NCBI GenBank assembly: GCA_023664865.1
Contig: JAMPEU010000005.1
Coordinates: forward strand, 1-64,000
Reading direction: 5' to 3'
DNA length: 64,000 bases
Source: Butyrivibrio sp.
Lineage (GTDB): Bacteria; Bacillota; Clostridia; Lachnospirales; Lachnospiraceae
Shown: piece after piece, positions 47,413 through 55,389 of the stretch
Numbering within the stretch: the stretch's first letter is position 1
How the letters are laid out: each line of letters opens with the position of its first letter
Position numbers and translations under genes: made by a program
The notes under the pieces: generated by a model
What the model saw: only the letters and a program-made list of their open reading frames with translations
What the model was told of the DNA's origin: nothing
Database searches by the model: none

Positions 47413-48791
47413 TTAGAACCATCTGTTCAAGCTCATTCAATATGTCATCAATATAAAAAATCTTCCCTTGATAATCCAAATCCTTCAGCTTTTCCACGAT
47501 CTCATCATAGCAAACAGATGTAATAATTATTGCATCCTCTTTTATTTCTAATGAATCCGGTGAAACAATGCAATATCCCATATAGCTTTTTTCTTCTGTA
47601 AATTTAACGTCATAAACCTTTTCTATATTTACATTAGTATTTTTTAATACACTTAACATACACTTACAGGCATTACTAAAACCATATAATGACAAACAGT
47701 TAATACCGTTGCTTTCCATCCAAGTTCTCATCAACAATCCCAGATTATCTTTATTCAAAATCCTTTCGACAAGACTCATTTTTTTACTCTGCAATACATC
47801 ATAAGGAAATTCTTTAAGCCTCGACAGATAGTCACCCTGCCACTTCCATACTTTAGGATTATTGAAGATAGGATTACGCATAACCTTGACAAATTCTTCA
47901 TAAAAAGGATGATATGGATTTCTGATGTCATAAAACCACTCTATGACCCCATCCTGCACCTTATACGGGGTAAAAAATCTCAGCCTGATTTTATCAGGAT
48001 TAAATTCTTTTAAACATCTCTCAACATACGCCGGCATTTCTCTAAAATTGCTCTCACAGACAACCGTTGCTATCTCAAAATGGTTTACTATATCTTTATC
48101 CCTAAGTTCCTGTATAAAATGCAGATTTTCAATAACATTGCTCATCGGCATATCAGTTCCTGACAGAAACTGGTATGTAGCCTCGTTAAAACTGTGTACA
48201 GTAATATATACTGTAAGATCATACTTTTCAAGGTTACTGATTTTCTCCCAATTCTTCCTATTAAATAAAGAACCATTGCTTTCCAACTCAATAGACAACT
48301 TCCTATCCGTATTAATTGTGCTTAATAATCTCATCGTCCTTGTACTGCAGAATATTTCACCTACTCCATTTGTCGAAACAGTGTCCAACTGGTCAATAAA
48401 TTTATTAAGCTCATATTCAATTTTATCAATGCATTCCTTTTCGCTATCTTTTATCCTATAAGGCTCTTTCCTACAGAACTTGCACACATAATTGCATTGT
48501 TCCTCGTATGACAGGCTGCAAAACTTGGGATATTCCGGCACACTATATTCCACTAACATTGTATCCAAATTATTGTTGGCAAGAAATGGGCATTGCTGAC
48601 AGTCACAAAAGCGATAGCTTCCATCCAGCATAGACTGACGAAACGCTTCCGCCTTTTCTCCATGCCACAACTCTTCAATGGAAGAATCCTGCAAATTGCC
48701 TAAATTATATCCCGTCCATCCACATACCCTAACTTCCCCCCCCCATATAGTTAATCCATATACTTTCCAAACCCATTTTACATACTTTCAT
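47402..48791 (-). CDS. Radical SAM/SPASM protein, out of frame at a G9 tract
   Basis: The intact frame from ATG 48791 would be 462 residues if the G run at 48736-48744 had eight bases. With nine, the product stops after 20 codons, and only a TTG-started fragment from 48694 is open. In frame the N-terminus would have SPASM-type cysteines (VCKMG, EVRVCGW, FCDCQQC), then the radical SAM cluster CNYVCKFCR, and a C-terminal Rossmann-like module (LSLYGFSNACKCMLSVL). The start overlaps the previous gene's stop by 4 bp (ATGA). The C-terminus VLIVK is new; the ancestral end was lost to the AAA insertion. Confidence 0.8.
47419..47442. repeat. 24-bp direct repeat, right copy
   Basis: Upstream boundary (in the direction of transcription) of the AAA-gene insertion. 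It lies within the radical SAM coding frame (ILNELEQM). It matches 43814-43837 at every base. The bases on each outer side differ. Confidence 0.95.
48736..48744 (-). repeat. Poly-G tract (9 G) in coding sequence
   Basis: C9 on the plus strand, G9 on the coding strand, including the G of an internal ATG. Eight G gives the SPASM frame GGEVRVCGW; nine gives GGGS and a stop. A homopolymer of this length is prone to slipped-strand mispairing. A read error is the alternative. Confidence 0.85.
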
Positions 48792-49903
48792 AATCTCTCT
48801 GCCTCTCTCTCCACAATATTATATATAGTTTCTCCCACAGTATCTGTTATCTTTTCTTTTGCAGTTTCTTCACAAAATCCCACTTTTAAAAAATCCCTTA
48901 TTCCAAACTTCCAGCCTGAAAAGTACTCCATCTTACAGTCACACATATCCAACACAACCAGTCCATTGGCTGTAAGCGGCAATAAATATGCCTTATCGCC
49001 AAGCAGACAATATCCCCAAAAAAGACGATATCTGTTTCTCCTGCTAAATTTATCTGGAAATTCCAATAGTTCACTTTCCCCTGTCAATGTATCTACAACT
49101 TGAATATCATCATTATCATCATTCGGAAGCAAAAAGACTTTATTCCCATGTGCTATTGCCCCCCAAAACCAGTATAGTATTCCATTTTTTTTACCCCTTT
49201 TAGATATCAGTTCCAACTCCTCTATCTTTCCATTAGGTTTTATACAAAGCAAAATTTCCTTCTCTGCCAATGTAACATATTTAATTCCATCATATATATC
49301 AATGGTAGCAAGTTTATACCCGTCATTCATTCTGTTCACACGACATTCAATTTGAGGTTTTATTTTTATCTCAAATATGTAAGGAGTGTTATAAACCACG
49401 CCATATATAATATCTCCCATATGGCACATCGAAATAACTCCATCGTTTTTTAAATCAAACTGTATTCCTGGCAGAAGGGTTTCCCATTTTATATAATCTG
49501 CCTTATTTTCCCTTATTGAATATACACATATTGAGCTATCCATCTGAAAAGGGAAGATATATATTTTTTCATCTATAAGAAATGCCTTAACTGAATAAAT
49601 TTCCTTTTGAGCTTTGCTATATACTTGTCTGAGTTCATCGCTTTCAAGATCATACTCTATAATTTCATAGCCATCCCCATATGAAATAAGATATACTTTA
49701 TCTTTATATTTCAGCATATTAGCAATTCTTTGCCCAATAAAGTCTATTTCTGACACACTTCTGACATATTCTATATGTTTATCTCCTAAATATAATTTAT
49801 ATAAGCTTCTATCCTGCCATGAAGACCACAAAATATATTCATCATTCACAATAACGCCGCATGCAGTTGAAAATAAAATTTCTTCTCCCTCATAATATAT
49901 CAT
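48788..49903 (-). CDS. Beta-propeller-like protein of unknown function
   Basis: 371 residues with no signal peptide or membrane segment. It has repeated short strands and aromatic turns (YILWSSWQDRSLYKL, KVYLISYGDGYEIIEYD, KVFLLPNDDNDD, KAYLLPLTANG) that read as five or six propeller blades. It might bind a glycan or a carrier protein. It overlaps the radical SAM gene by 4 bp, suggesting they work together. Confidence 0.7.
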   Translation of the reverse strand: MIYYEGEEILFSTACGVIVNDEYILWSSWQDRSLYKLYLGDKHIEYVRSVSEIDFIGQRIANMLKYKDKVYLISYGDGYEIIEYDLESDELRQVYSKAQKEIYSVKAFLIDEKIYIFPFQMDSSICVYSIRENKADYIKWETLLPGIQFDLKNDGVISMCHMGDIIYGVVYNTPYIFEIKIKPQIECRVNRMNDGYKLATIDIYDGIKYVTLAEKEILLCIKPNGKIEELELISKRGKKNGILYWFWGAIAHGNKVFLLPNDDNDDIQVVDTLTGESELLEFPDKFSRRNRYRLFWGYCLLGDKAYLLPLTANGLVVLDMCDCKMEYFSGWKFGIRDFLKVGFCEETAKEKITDTVGETIYNIVEREAERL

Positions 49904-49934
49904 ATAGATTCCCTCATATCGTTAAACTTTACTA

Positions 49935-51053
49935 TTATGCCATAACCGCATCTTTAATTACGGCAACAATACGTTCTGCATTTTCCCATTCAAGACTGTC
50001 ATACAGCGGAATAGTCAAAACCCGTTTCGCCAATTCCCGTGCATTTCTAATATCCACATCCCTGTATTTATTTCTGAAGCACACTTGATCTGCCGTCGTA
50101 GGATAAAAATACTTTCTGGCATATATATTATCTTTCTTTAATAGCTCATACACTTCATCTCTGCTTCTACCATACTCTTCTTCTACTAGAATTGGGAAGT
50201 ATGTATAATTTTGTGTCGCATTACTATTTATATTAAATAAACGCACTCCTTTAATTTCTGAAAATTCATGTCTGTAATATTCATATCTTTCTTTCCTGCT
50301 TGTAAAATTGTCTTCTACATGCTTCAAATTGCATAAGCCCATAATCGCCGCAAATTCATTCATCTTTGCATTTGCTCCAATCCCTGTTACAAGCTCCTCG
50401 CCGCGTATGCCAAAGTTCTTTAAGTTATAAAGTTTTTCATATATTTTATGTTCCGAGAAAGCAGCTGCACCTCCTTCTATAGTATTAAAAGCCTTTGTTG
50501 CATGAAAACTAAAAATTGAAACATCGCCATAGCTGCCGATTCCTTTCCCTTTATACTTCTCACCAAAGGCATGCGCCGCATCATAAATAACTTTTAAGCC
50601 ATATTTATCTGCAATCTCCTGTATTTTCTCTATATTGCAGACATTGCCATATACATGCACTGGTAAAATTGCCACAGTGGCTTCCGTTATTAAATCTTCA
50701 ATCTTTGTTTCATCAATTGTCCCGTCATTTAATTTCACATCACAAAATATAGGTTTCAAACGGTTTCTTACAATTGCATGCGTAGTAGAGATAAAAGTAA
50801 AAGGCGTGGTTATAATCTCTGCCCCATCCGGGAAGTCAAATGCCTGAATCGCCAACTCCAAAGCCATATGCCCATTCACCATAAGCGATAATTCCGGAAC
50901 ATCAAGATATTCCTTCAATTCTTTCTCCAATTGCTGATGGTAAACTCCCATATTTGTAATCCAATGCGTATCCCATAGCGGCTTAATCGCTTCTATGTAC
51001 TCCTCATATGGCGGCATAGATGAGCGCGTCACTAATACTTTATCATCCAACAT
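49935..51053 (-). CDS. DegT/DnrJ/EryC1/StrS aminotransferase (first gene of locus)
   Basis: 372 residues. The PLP lysine is in IFSFHATKAFNTIEGG. It is about 40% length-matched but not a close copy of the gene at 40418-41548, so two different keto sugars may be aminated. It starts with an AAGGGGACAAGC ribosome site and lies only 27 bp after the leader terminator. Being first, it marks the 5' end of the glycan operon. Confidence 0.9.
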   Translation of the reverse strand: MLDDKVLVTRSSMPPYEEYIEAIKPLWDTHWITNMGVYHQQLEKELKEYLDVPELSLMVNGHMALELAIQAFDFPDGAEIITTPFTFISTTHAIVRNRLKPIFCDVKLNDGTIDETKIEDLITEATVAILPVHVYGNVCNIEKIQEIADKYGLKVIYDAAHAFGEKYKGKGIGSYGDVSIFSFHATKAFNTIEGGAAAFSEHKIYEKLYNLKNFGIRGEELVTGIGANAKMNEFAAIMGLCNLKHVEDNFTSRKERYEYYRHEFSEIKGVRLFNINSNATQNYTYFPILVEEEYGRSRDEVYELLKKDNIYARKYFYPTTADQVCFRNKYRDVDIRNARELAKRVLTIPLYDSLEWENAERIVAVIKDAVMA

Positions 51054-51084
51054 GCTTGTCCCCTTTTATAATATATATAAAAAA

Positions 51085-51108
51085 CCTATTATAGTTTGCA
51101 ATAATAGG
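51085..51108 (-). terminator. Leader terminator/attenuator of the glycan operon
   Basis: On the minus strand, CCTATTAT pairs with ATAATAGG (8 bp, loop TGCAAACT) and is followed by six T. It sits between 27 and 55 nt before the first structural gene. The upper arm overlaps the antiterminator pairing described next, so the two structures cannot form together. Confidence 0.6.
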
Positions 51109-51152
51109 TCGTGGTTAAATAATATTCCTGCATCCATGCACCATTATTGCAA
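51096..51152 (-). promoter_or_regulatory. Candidate antiterminator pairing
   Basis: TTGCAATAAT at 51143-51152 (minus strand) can pair with ATTATTGCAA at 51096-51105, a 10-bp perfect match with a 37-nt loop. It uses the bases 51101-51105 that are also needed for the terminator. This is the arrangement of a classic transcription attenuator. Confidence 0.5.
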
Positions 51153-51277
51153 TCCTTGCTTTTAAACATACATCAATAAAATATATGTCTATTTATATAT
51201 CGGCATTTTGGCATAAAATATTAGATATGCTATCGGTAATATAAGGAAAGAAGACGGCAAATTACACTTTTGCCATG

Positions 51278-51382
51278 TCAGAGCAGCCTTAAAAGCTGTA
51301 CCAGCTCATGCGGTTCATCTGTGTCCGATGCGGTCTGTCTGGTATCAAACTGCGAGAAACGGTTTGCTTTATAGAAATCCAT
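51278..51382 (-). CDS. 34-residue ORF coupled to the antitoxin-like gene
   Basis: Starts with ATG that shares one base with the TGA of the upstream 58-residue gene (TGATG). The product begins MDFYKANRF and ends ELVQLLRLL. It could be a genuine tiny partner or the start of a decayed toxin. There is no family match. Confidence 0.35.
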   Translation of the reverse strand: MDFYKANRFSQFDTRQTASDTDEPHELVQLLRLL

Positions 51383-51558
51383 CAGCTTTTCCTCATTCTC
51401 ATAAATTCTACCAGTTCCGCTTCGCCTGTTATCTCTCTTGCAGCCACTGGCATATGAACAGGACGGTTCTTGGCAGATTCTTCAATCGCATTAACAAACA
51501 TCTCCACCTGCTCCTTGCCGGAAATGACAAAATTTTTCGTGATACTTGAAGTTGCCAT
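51382..51558 (-). CDS. Small antitoxin-like protein (MATSSITKNF family)
   Basis: 58 residues from MATSSITKNFVISG, with a strong AAAGGAGGTG ribosome site 7-8 nt upstream. A longer frame with a GTG start is rejected because the ribosome site covers it. Such proteins are common in Firmicutes beside small toxins, hence the antitoxin guess. The palindromic promoter just upstream supports self-regulation. Function is unproven. Confidence 0.65.
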   Translation of the reverse strand: MATSSITKNFVISGKEQVEMFVNAIEESAKNRPVHMPVAAREITGEAELVEFMRMRKS

Positions 51559-51582
51559 AAAAAACACCTCCTTTAGTTAGTA

Positions 51583-51612
51583 ATGCTATAATCTGCCTGC
51601 AGATTATAGCAT
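51583..51612. promoter_or_regulatory. Palindromic promoter/operator
   Basis: Perfect 14-bp arms (51583-51596 and 51599-51612) around two bases. Each arm carries an extended -10 TGCTATAAT, one on each strand. It is therefore both a symmetrical repressor site and a possible divergent promoter, placed 24 bp before the ribosome site of the antitoxin-like gene. Confidence 0.65.
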
Positions 51613-51765
51613 GGCTCATCTCCAAAAATTCATACTTTCCTATCTACATTTTATTATCTGATAGCAGTTAATGCAACAAAATTTTTATGACCTTTTTATA
51701 ACCACTTTTTTCCACTTGCCAATCTTCCGATTCAGAGGTAAGATACGACGCCACGGAAGGAGGGA

Positions 51766-52104
51766 TTGCATGCAAAGGAATCTGCACTGTACCAGCTCAT
51801 AAAAGTCCGCATAAACGGCATCATGAATGGTATCACGAACAGCGACAGGGAATATCATAAGATCATCCGGAAGTCGGACGGGCATTCCGGCAGGCTAGAG
51901 CAGATGGTGCTGCCGGAGGAAGCCCGGCTACTGATCGACCGTTATGTCAGCGAATAGAACGCTCTTGATTCCCGGTATGGAACGCTCGCCTACTTGCTCG
52001 GTTTCTCAGACTGCAAGGCGATGTTCCTTGGGCGAAAGAACCACCACACTATCTCTTATTACTTCGGCAGAATAGCGTTCCTGCTAAAACAAAAGCGCCA
52101 CTGA
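51766..52104 (+). pseudogene. Small gene broken by an in-frame TAG (DUF6809-like)
   Basis: A reading frame of 112 codons is open except for one TAG at 51955-51957, between VSE and NALDSRYG. The aligned residue would most simply be Gln (CAG). The frame resembles small proteins of the DUF6809 kind, with a helical core and a GFSDCKAMFLGRK end. A weak TTG start follows GGAGGGA, and the 5' end may be missing. Suppressor reading is not excluded but unlikely. Confidence 0.5.
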
Positions 52105-52595
52105 ATTTACCATTAAAAAATTCCGTTTTTTAAAATTACATCAAATGACTATTTTCCAGGAATGAAAGACAAAAAAGAATCCTCCGCTGCAGCTCCATAT
52201 TATTTTCCCATTATCTTTTTATCAATTCTCTCATACACTATTTGGCGAAACTACCGGCTTTCACTAAAAGGTTTATACTTTTTGCAAAAGAACCTCAGAA
52301 CAGAAGTGTACCCACTCTTGAATGTAAAAACTGCCATAAAAGCATAAGAAAATAATGTATCTTTCAGACCTGCGTAGTGCCGAGAATTCCGTATTTTCGG
52401 GCTTTATTAGTTTTCCGCAACTTTATACGCCGAAATCTGAGACACTTTTAGGTGCCAAAACTATTAGTTCCAACTTTTAATGAGTAGTGAAGTAACATCT
52501 TTTAGTAAAAACCCTCTACCACTTTACGATATAAGGAGACTCGTCGTGAAACTCTTAAACAATCTCACTCACATTTATATTTAATTTATTACATA
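52105..52595. other. Gene-free AT-rich stretch
   Basis: No convincing gene. A 61-codon plus-strand frame at 52162-52347 lacks a ribosome site and family features. Short fragments with KNCHKSIRK could be debris. The stretch separates the broken gene from the convergently placed HAD phosphatase. Confidence 0.5.
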
Positions 52596-53432
52596 TTATA
52601 TTTCTACTAACGGAAAAATATATGGCAAAATTTCATGTAAATCTACCATTTTTTCCATATAATACCGCCAAACTTTTCTATCCATTCCCATTATTTTATG
52701 TGGATTTACTACCAATGTTTTAACTCCGCTCTCATATGCCCAAACATCATTATCAGAATTACCGACAAATAGACACTCTGTTGGAGAAATTCTATTTTCA
52801 TCAACAATCCTTTTTATATATTTAGCTTTACCCTCAAAATCAAATTTTGTTCCCTTTATCAAATTCAATTTTTGATTTCTATCGTATAAAAAATGATTAC
52901 AAGATATACCATCAAATAAACTCTTCTCATCTCCAAAAACATTTTCTATAATAGTATCAATTGATCCTGAACATATATAAACTTTAACTCCTCTTTCCTT
53001 CATTTTCTTTATAACACTAATTGTTCCATCAATTAATGTAATCTGTCGAGAAATTTTTTCGACATCAGAAACAGTTAATCCCTTCTCAATAAAATATCCA
53101 GCCGTTATGTCACACCATTCTTGATGCGAAAGCTCCTGATTTACATATTTCTTATAAAACCTTCCACAATCATCTAGGCTATATCCTAAATATAACCAGA
53201 TTAATTGCCATGATGTATAGTTATTTTCTGTTTTTGTGAGTGTTCCGTCAAAATCAAATACTACTACCTTAGTATCAGTCATAGGATAGAACCTTTCCCT
53301 TATACTTTTTATATTTTTAATCATATATTCATTAATATTTTTATAACATATAGCTTCGCCACACCTTAATCTTTTCAATTCCTTCATATCATAAATGAAA
53401 CCTTCACAAATATACCTTTTTAACAACCTCAT
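52596..53432 (-). CDS. HAD phosphatase, phosphoserine phosphatase-like
   Basis: 278 residues. The HAD core begins about residue 54 with VVFDFDGTLTKTE (motif I), then ICSGS (motif II), LNLIKGTKFDF with its Lys and VGNSDNDVWAYE (motif IV). The cap is helical (about 75-150), as in SerB-like IB enzymes. The N-terminal ~50 residues are extra and basic. Substrate unknown; it sits downstream of the methyltransferase/phosphoesterase pair but is separated by 326 bp. Confidence 0.8.
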   Translation of the reverse strand: MRLLKRYICEGFIYDMKELKRLRCGEAICYKNINEYMIKNIKSIRERFYPMTDTKVVVFDFDGTLTKTENNYTSWQLIWLYLGYSLDDCGRFYKKYVNQELSHQEWCDITAGYFIEKGLTVSDVEKISRQITLIDGTISVIKKMKERGVKVYICSGSIDTIIENVFGDEKSLFDGISCNHFLYDRNQKLNLIKGTKFDFEGKAKYIKRIVDENRISPTECLFVGNSDNDVWAYESGVKTLVVNPHKIMGMDRKVWRYYMEKMVDLHEILPYIFPLVEI

Positions 53433-53758
53433 AAATTTTCATGGGACAAATATCTACTTAATATTTTTTCTTGTACTTATTAACCTGCGCTCCAGTAAAT
53501 TTATACCAAGGCAATGATATAACTTTACTGGAGCGCAGGCTACATAAAAACGGAACGCAACCATGACTCATCCAAATACAACGGTCTTTTCAAACTGTGG
53601 ATACTCAGAAAAAACTTATATCTCCTTTACCTTGCAACTTCATCTATCGTTTCGTTAAAAGAAGTAATAGATATGTTAAGCATCAACAACACAAGATGCT
53701 AGATACTAGTTGCTTTATGGTACTCCTTTCTCTATATTTCATATATCACTCTTAATGA
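53433..53758. other. Gene-free gap with a 16-bp inverted repeat
   Basis: No gene supported. Arms 53484-53499 and 53524-53539 are exact reverse complements (CCTGCGCTCCAGTAAA and partner) separated by 24 bp. There is no T run after the stem on either strand, so it is not a standard terminator. It may be an element end or a binding site. Confidence 0.6.
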
Positions 53759-55378
53759 TTACAATGCATTTAAAGGAAATTCATATTTTTTCTGCGCTAA
53801 ATCATCTTGCCCCTTTGAATTAATACCTAAATTAGTATACTTAACCTTTCCTATTTTATCGAAATCAACCACCCCTATAACATTAGAATTGCCACAAGCT
53901 CCCGCACTACCTATGCCAATAATGTAATATACATAGTCTTGCTCCTCAGAATCTTCTACCGATGGAATTGTAATTTTAGTAAATTGATTTTCATGATTAT
54001 GACCATGTATCACTAATTTAATACGATATTTTTTTATAAATTCCTGTACTCTTCCGCTGTCAAGTAATACACTATATGAATGATTCTTTTCTACTTCTTC
54101 TTGATACCAAGCAGGCATAATATGGTGATGCAACACCAATATCCTATATGAATACACTTCTTCGTTATCTTTCAATTCCATTTGCGTTGATAAATAATTT
54201 AATTGTTTATATCCTACAAAACCCTGTCCCACAAAAGCTTTATCTTCCTGTTGTAACACATTACTATCTAATCCAATTATTTCTATTGGCAAGTTATTTC
54301 GAAGCAATATTCGTCTTGATGCACATAAAAATTCTTCTTTAGGACGTATTTCAAAAATACTATTATAAAAATTTATATAGTTTGCTTGCGCTTGCTTTGA
54401 AGCAACTTCTACCTTTTTATTTTCTACAAATTCTCCACTTCTATCTTTTTCAAATGCAATATCGTGATTTCCTGGTACAATCAATATTTGATTTCTCTTT
54501 ATGTCATAACTTTCCATTAACTCCATTATAAACTGTTCAGCGTAGGAAAATTCCTTCTCATCTGCACACCACGTAAAGTCACCAGATATTATCACTCCGC
54601 TAATTGGTTTTTCATCTTTCTTCAATGCTTTTTTTAAACAATCTATTAACTTAATTTTATCTGGATTATCGCCTAATCCAAACGCATGTTTTTGAGCAAT
54701 TTCAGTAAAATGTAAATCTGATAAAATTAGGATTCTATTACCTAATGTTTTGAAATAACTTTTAGATATATTTTCCATCATTGTGCTAAACAGATTCATA
54801 TCAACATTGGTATCTGCATTACGCATATTGCGTAAAAACCACATTGTTCGTTTTTGAATCACAAATAAATCTGGATCAGAAGCTCTTGAACCTGCAAAGG
54901 ATGACAACGAAAATTTCTTTTTATGTTCTTCATCTATTAAATCATCTGCCAAATATGTATATTTCTTACAAAAATCATCCTTATTCGTTAAATGAATATC
55001 CGAAAACCTAAACCATGCTCTAACAGGATAATTTTTATAATATTCAGGGAAATTCTCATCAGGACACTGTAATTGCAATCCATTTTCTCTAAAGAAAATT
55101 TCTTCACATACTGCCCGATAAAAAATTTCTTTCTTAGAATGAAACAAATAAATTTTTACTGCTTCTTTATTATTAGTCAATTCTTGCTTAACTTTTTCCA
55201 ACTGTTTCTGTGGAAGATTTTCATAATCCTTTGACCACCATCCCCACCATACTGTCTTTTTTTCTTTTAAAATATCTAAATGAGCTTCAATTGTAGCATC
55301 TGTTCCCTTATCCTTAAACTTTAGTACAATAGCTGATATTTCATTTTCAACCTTGGTTCCTTTTGTATTTTTCCCCAT
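53759..55378 (-). CDS. Calcineurin-like metallophosphoesterase with novel N-terminal domain
   Basis: 539 residues. The catalytic half (about 213 onward) has all binuclear-metal motifs: LSDLHFT (Asp221, His223), GDFTW, PGNHD, LHHHIM and HGHNHENQ. The first ~180 residues form a domain I do not recognise, with TVWWGWWSKDYE (42-53) and a strand-helix pattern. Such fusions are found beside DNA modification genes. It follows the DNA methyltransferase by 11 bp and is probably co-expressed. Its nucleic acid target, if any, is unknown. Confidence 0.8.
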   Translation of the reverse strand: MGKNTKGTKVENEISAIVLKFKDKGTDATIEAHLDILKEKKTVWWGWWSKDYENLPQKQLEKVKQELTNNKEAVKIYLFHSKKEIFYRAVCEEIFFRENGLQLQCPDENFPEYYKNYPVRAWFRFSDIHLTNKDDFCKKYTYLADDLIDEEHKKKFSLSSFAGSRASDPDLFVIQKRTMWFLRNMRNADTNVDMNLFSTMMENISKSYFKTLGNRILILSDLHFTEIAQKHAFGLGDNPDKIKLIDCLKKALKKDEKPISGVIISGDFTWCADEKEFSYAEQFIMELMESYDIKRNQILIVPGNHDIAFEKDRSGEFVENKKVEVASKQAQANYINFYNSIFEIRPKEEFLCASRRILLRNNLPIEIIGLDSNVLQQEDKAFVGQGFVGYKQLNYLSTQMELKDNEEVYSYRILVLHHHIMPAWYQEEVEKNHSYSVLLDSGRVQEFIKKYRIKLVIHGHNHENQFTKITIPSVEDSEEQDYVYYIIGIGSAGACGNSNVIGVVDFDKIGKVKYTNLGINSKGQDDLAQKKYEFPLNAL

Positions 55379-55389
55379 TTTCTTTCTCC

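Noticed and set aside
19331-51053. Phage or integrative element explaining the whole glycan locus
   Set aside because: No integrase, attachment repeats or phage genes border it. Only the AAA-gene insertion has direct repeats.
52162-52347. A 61-codon plus-strand ORF
   Set aside because: Composition and lack of a ribosome site do not support it.
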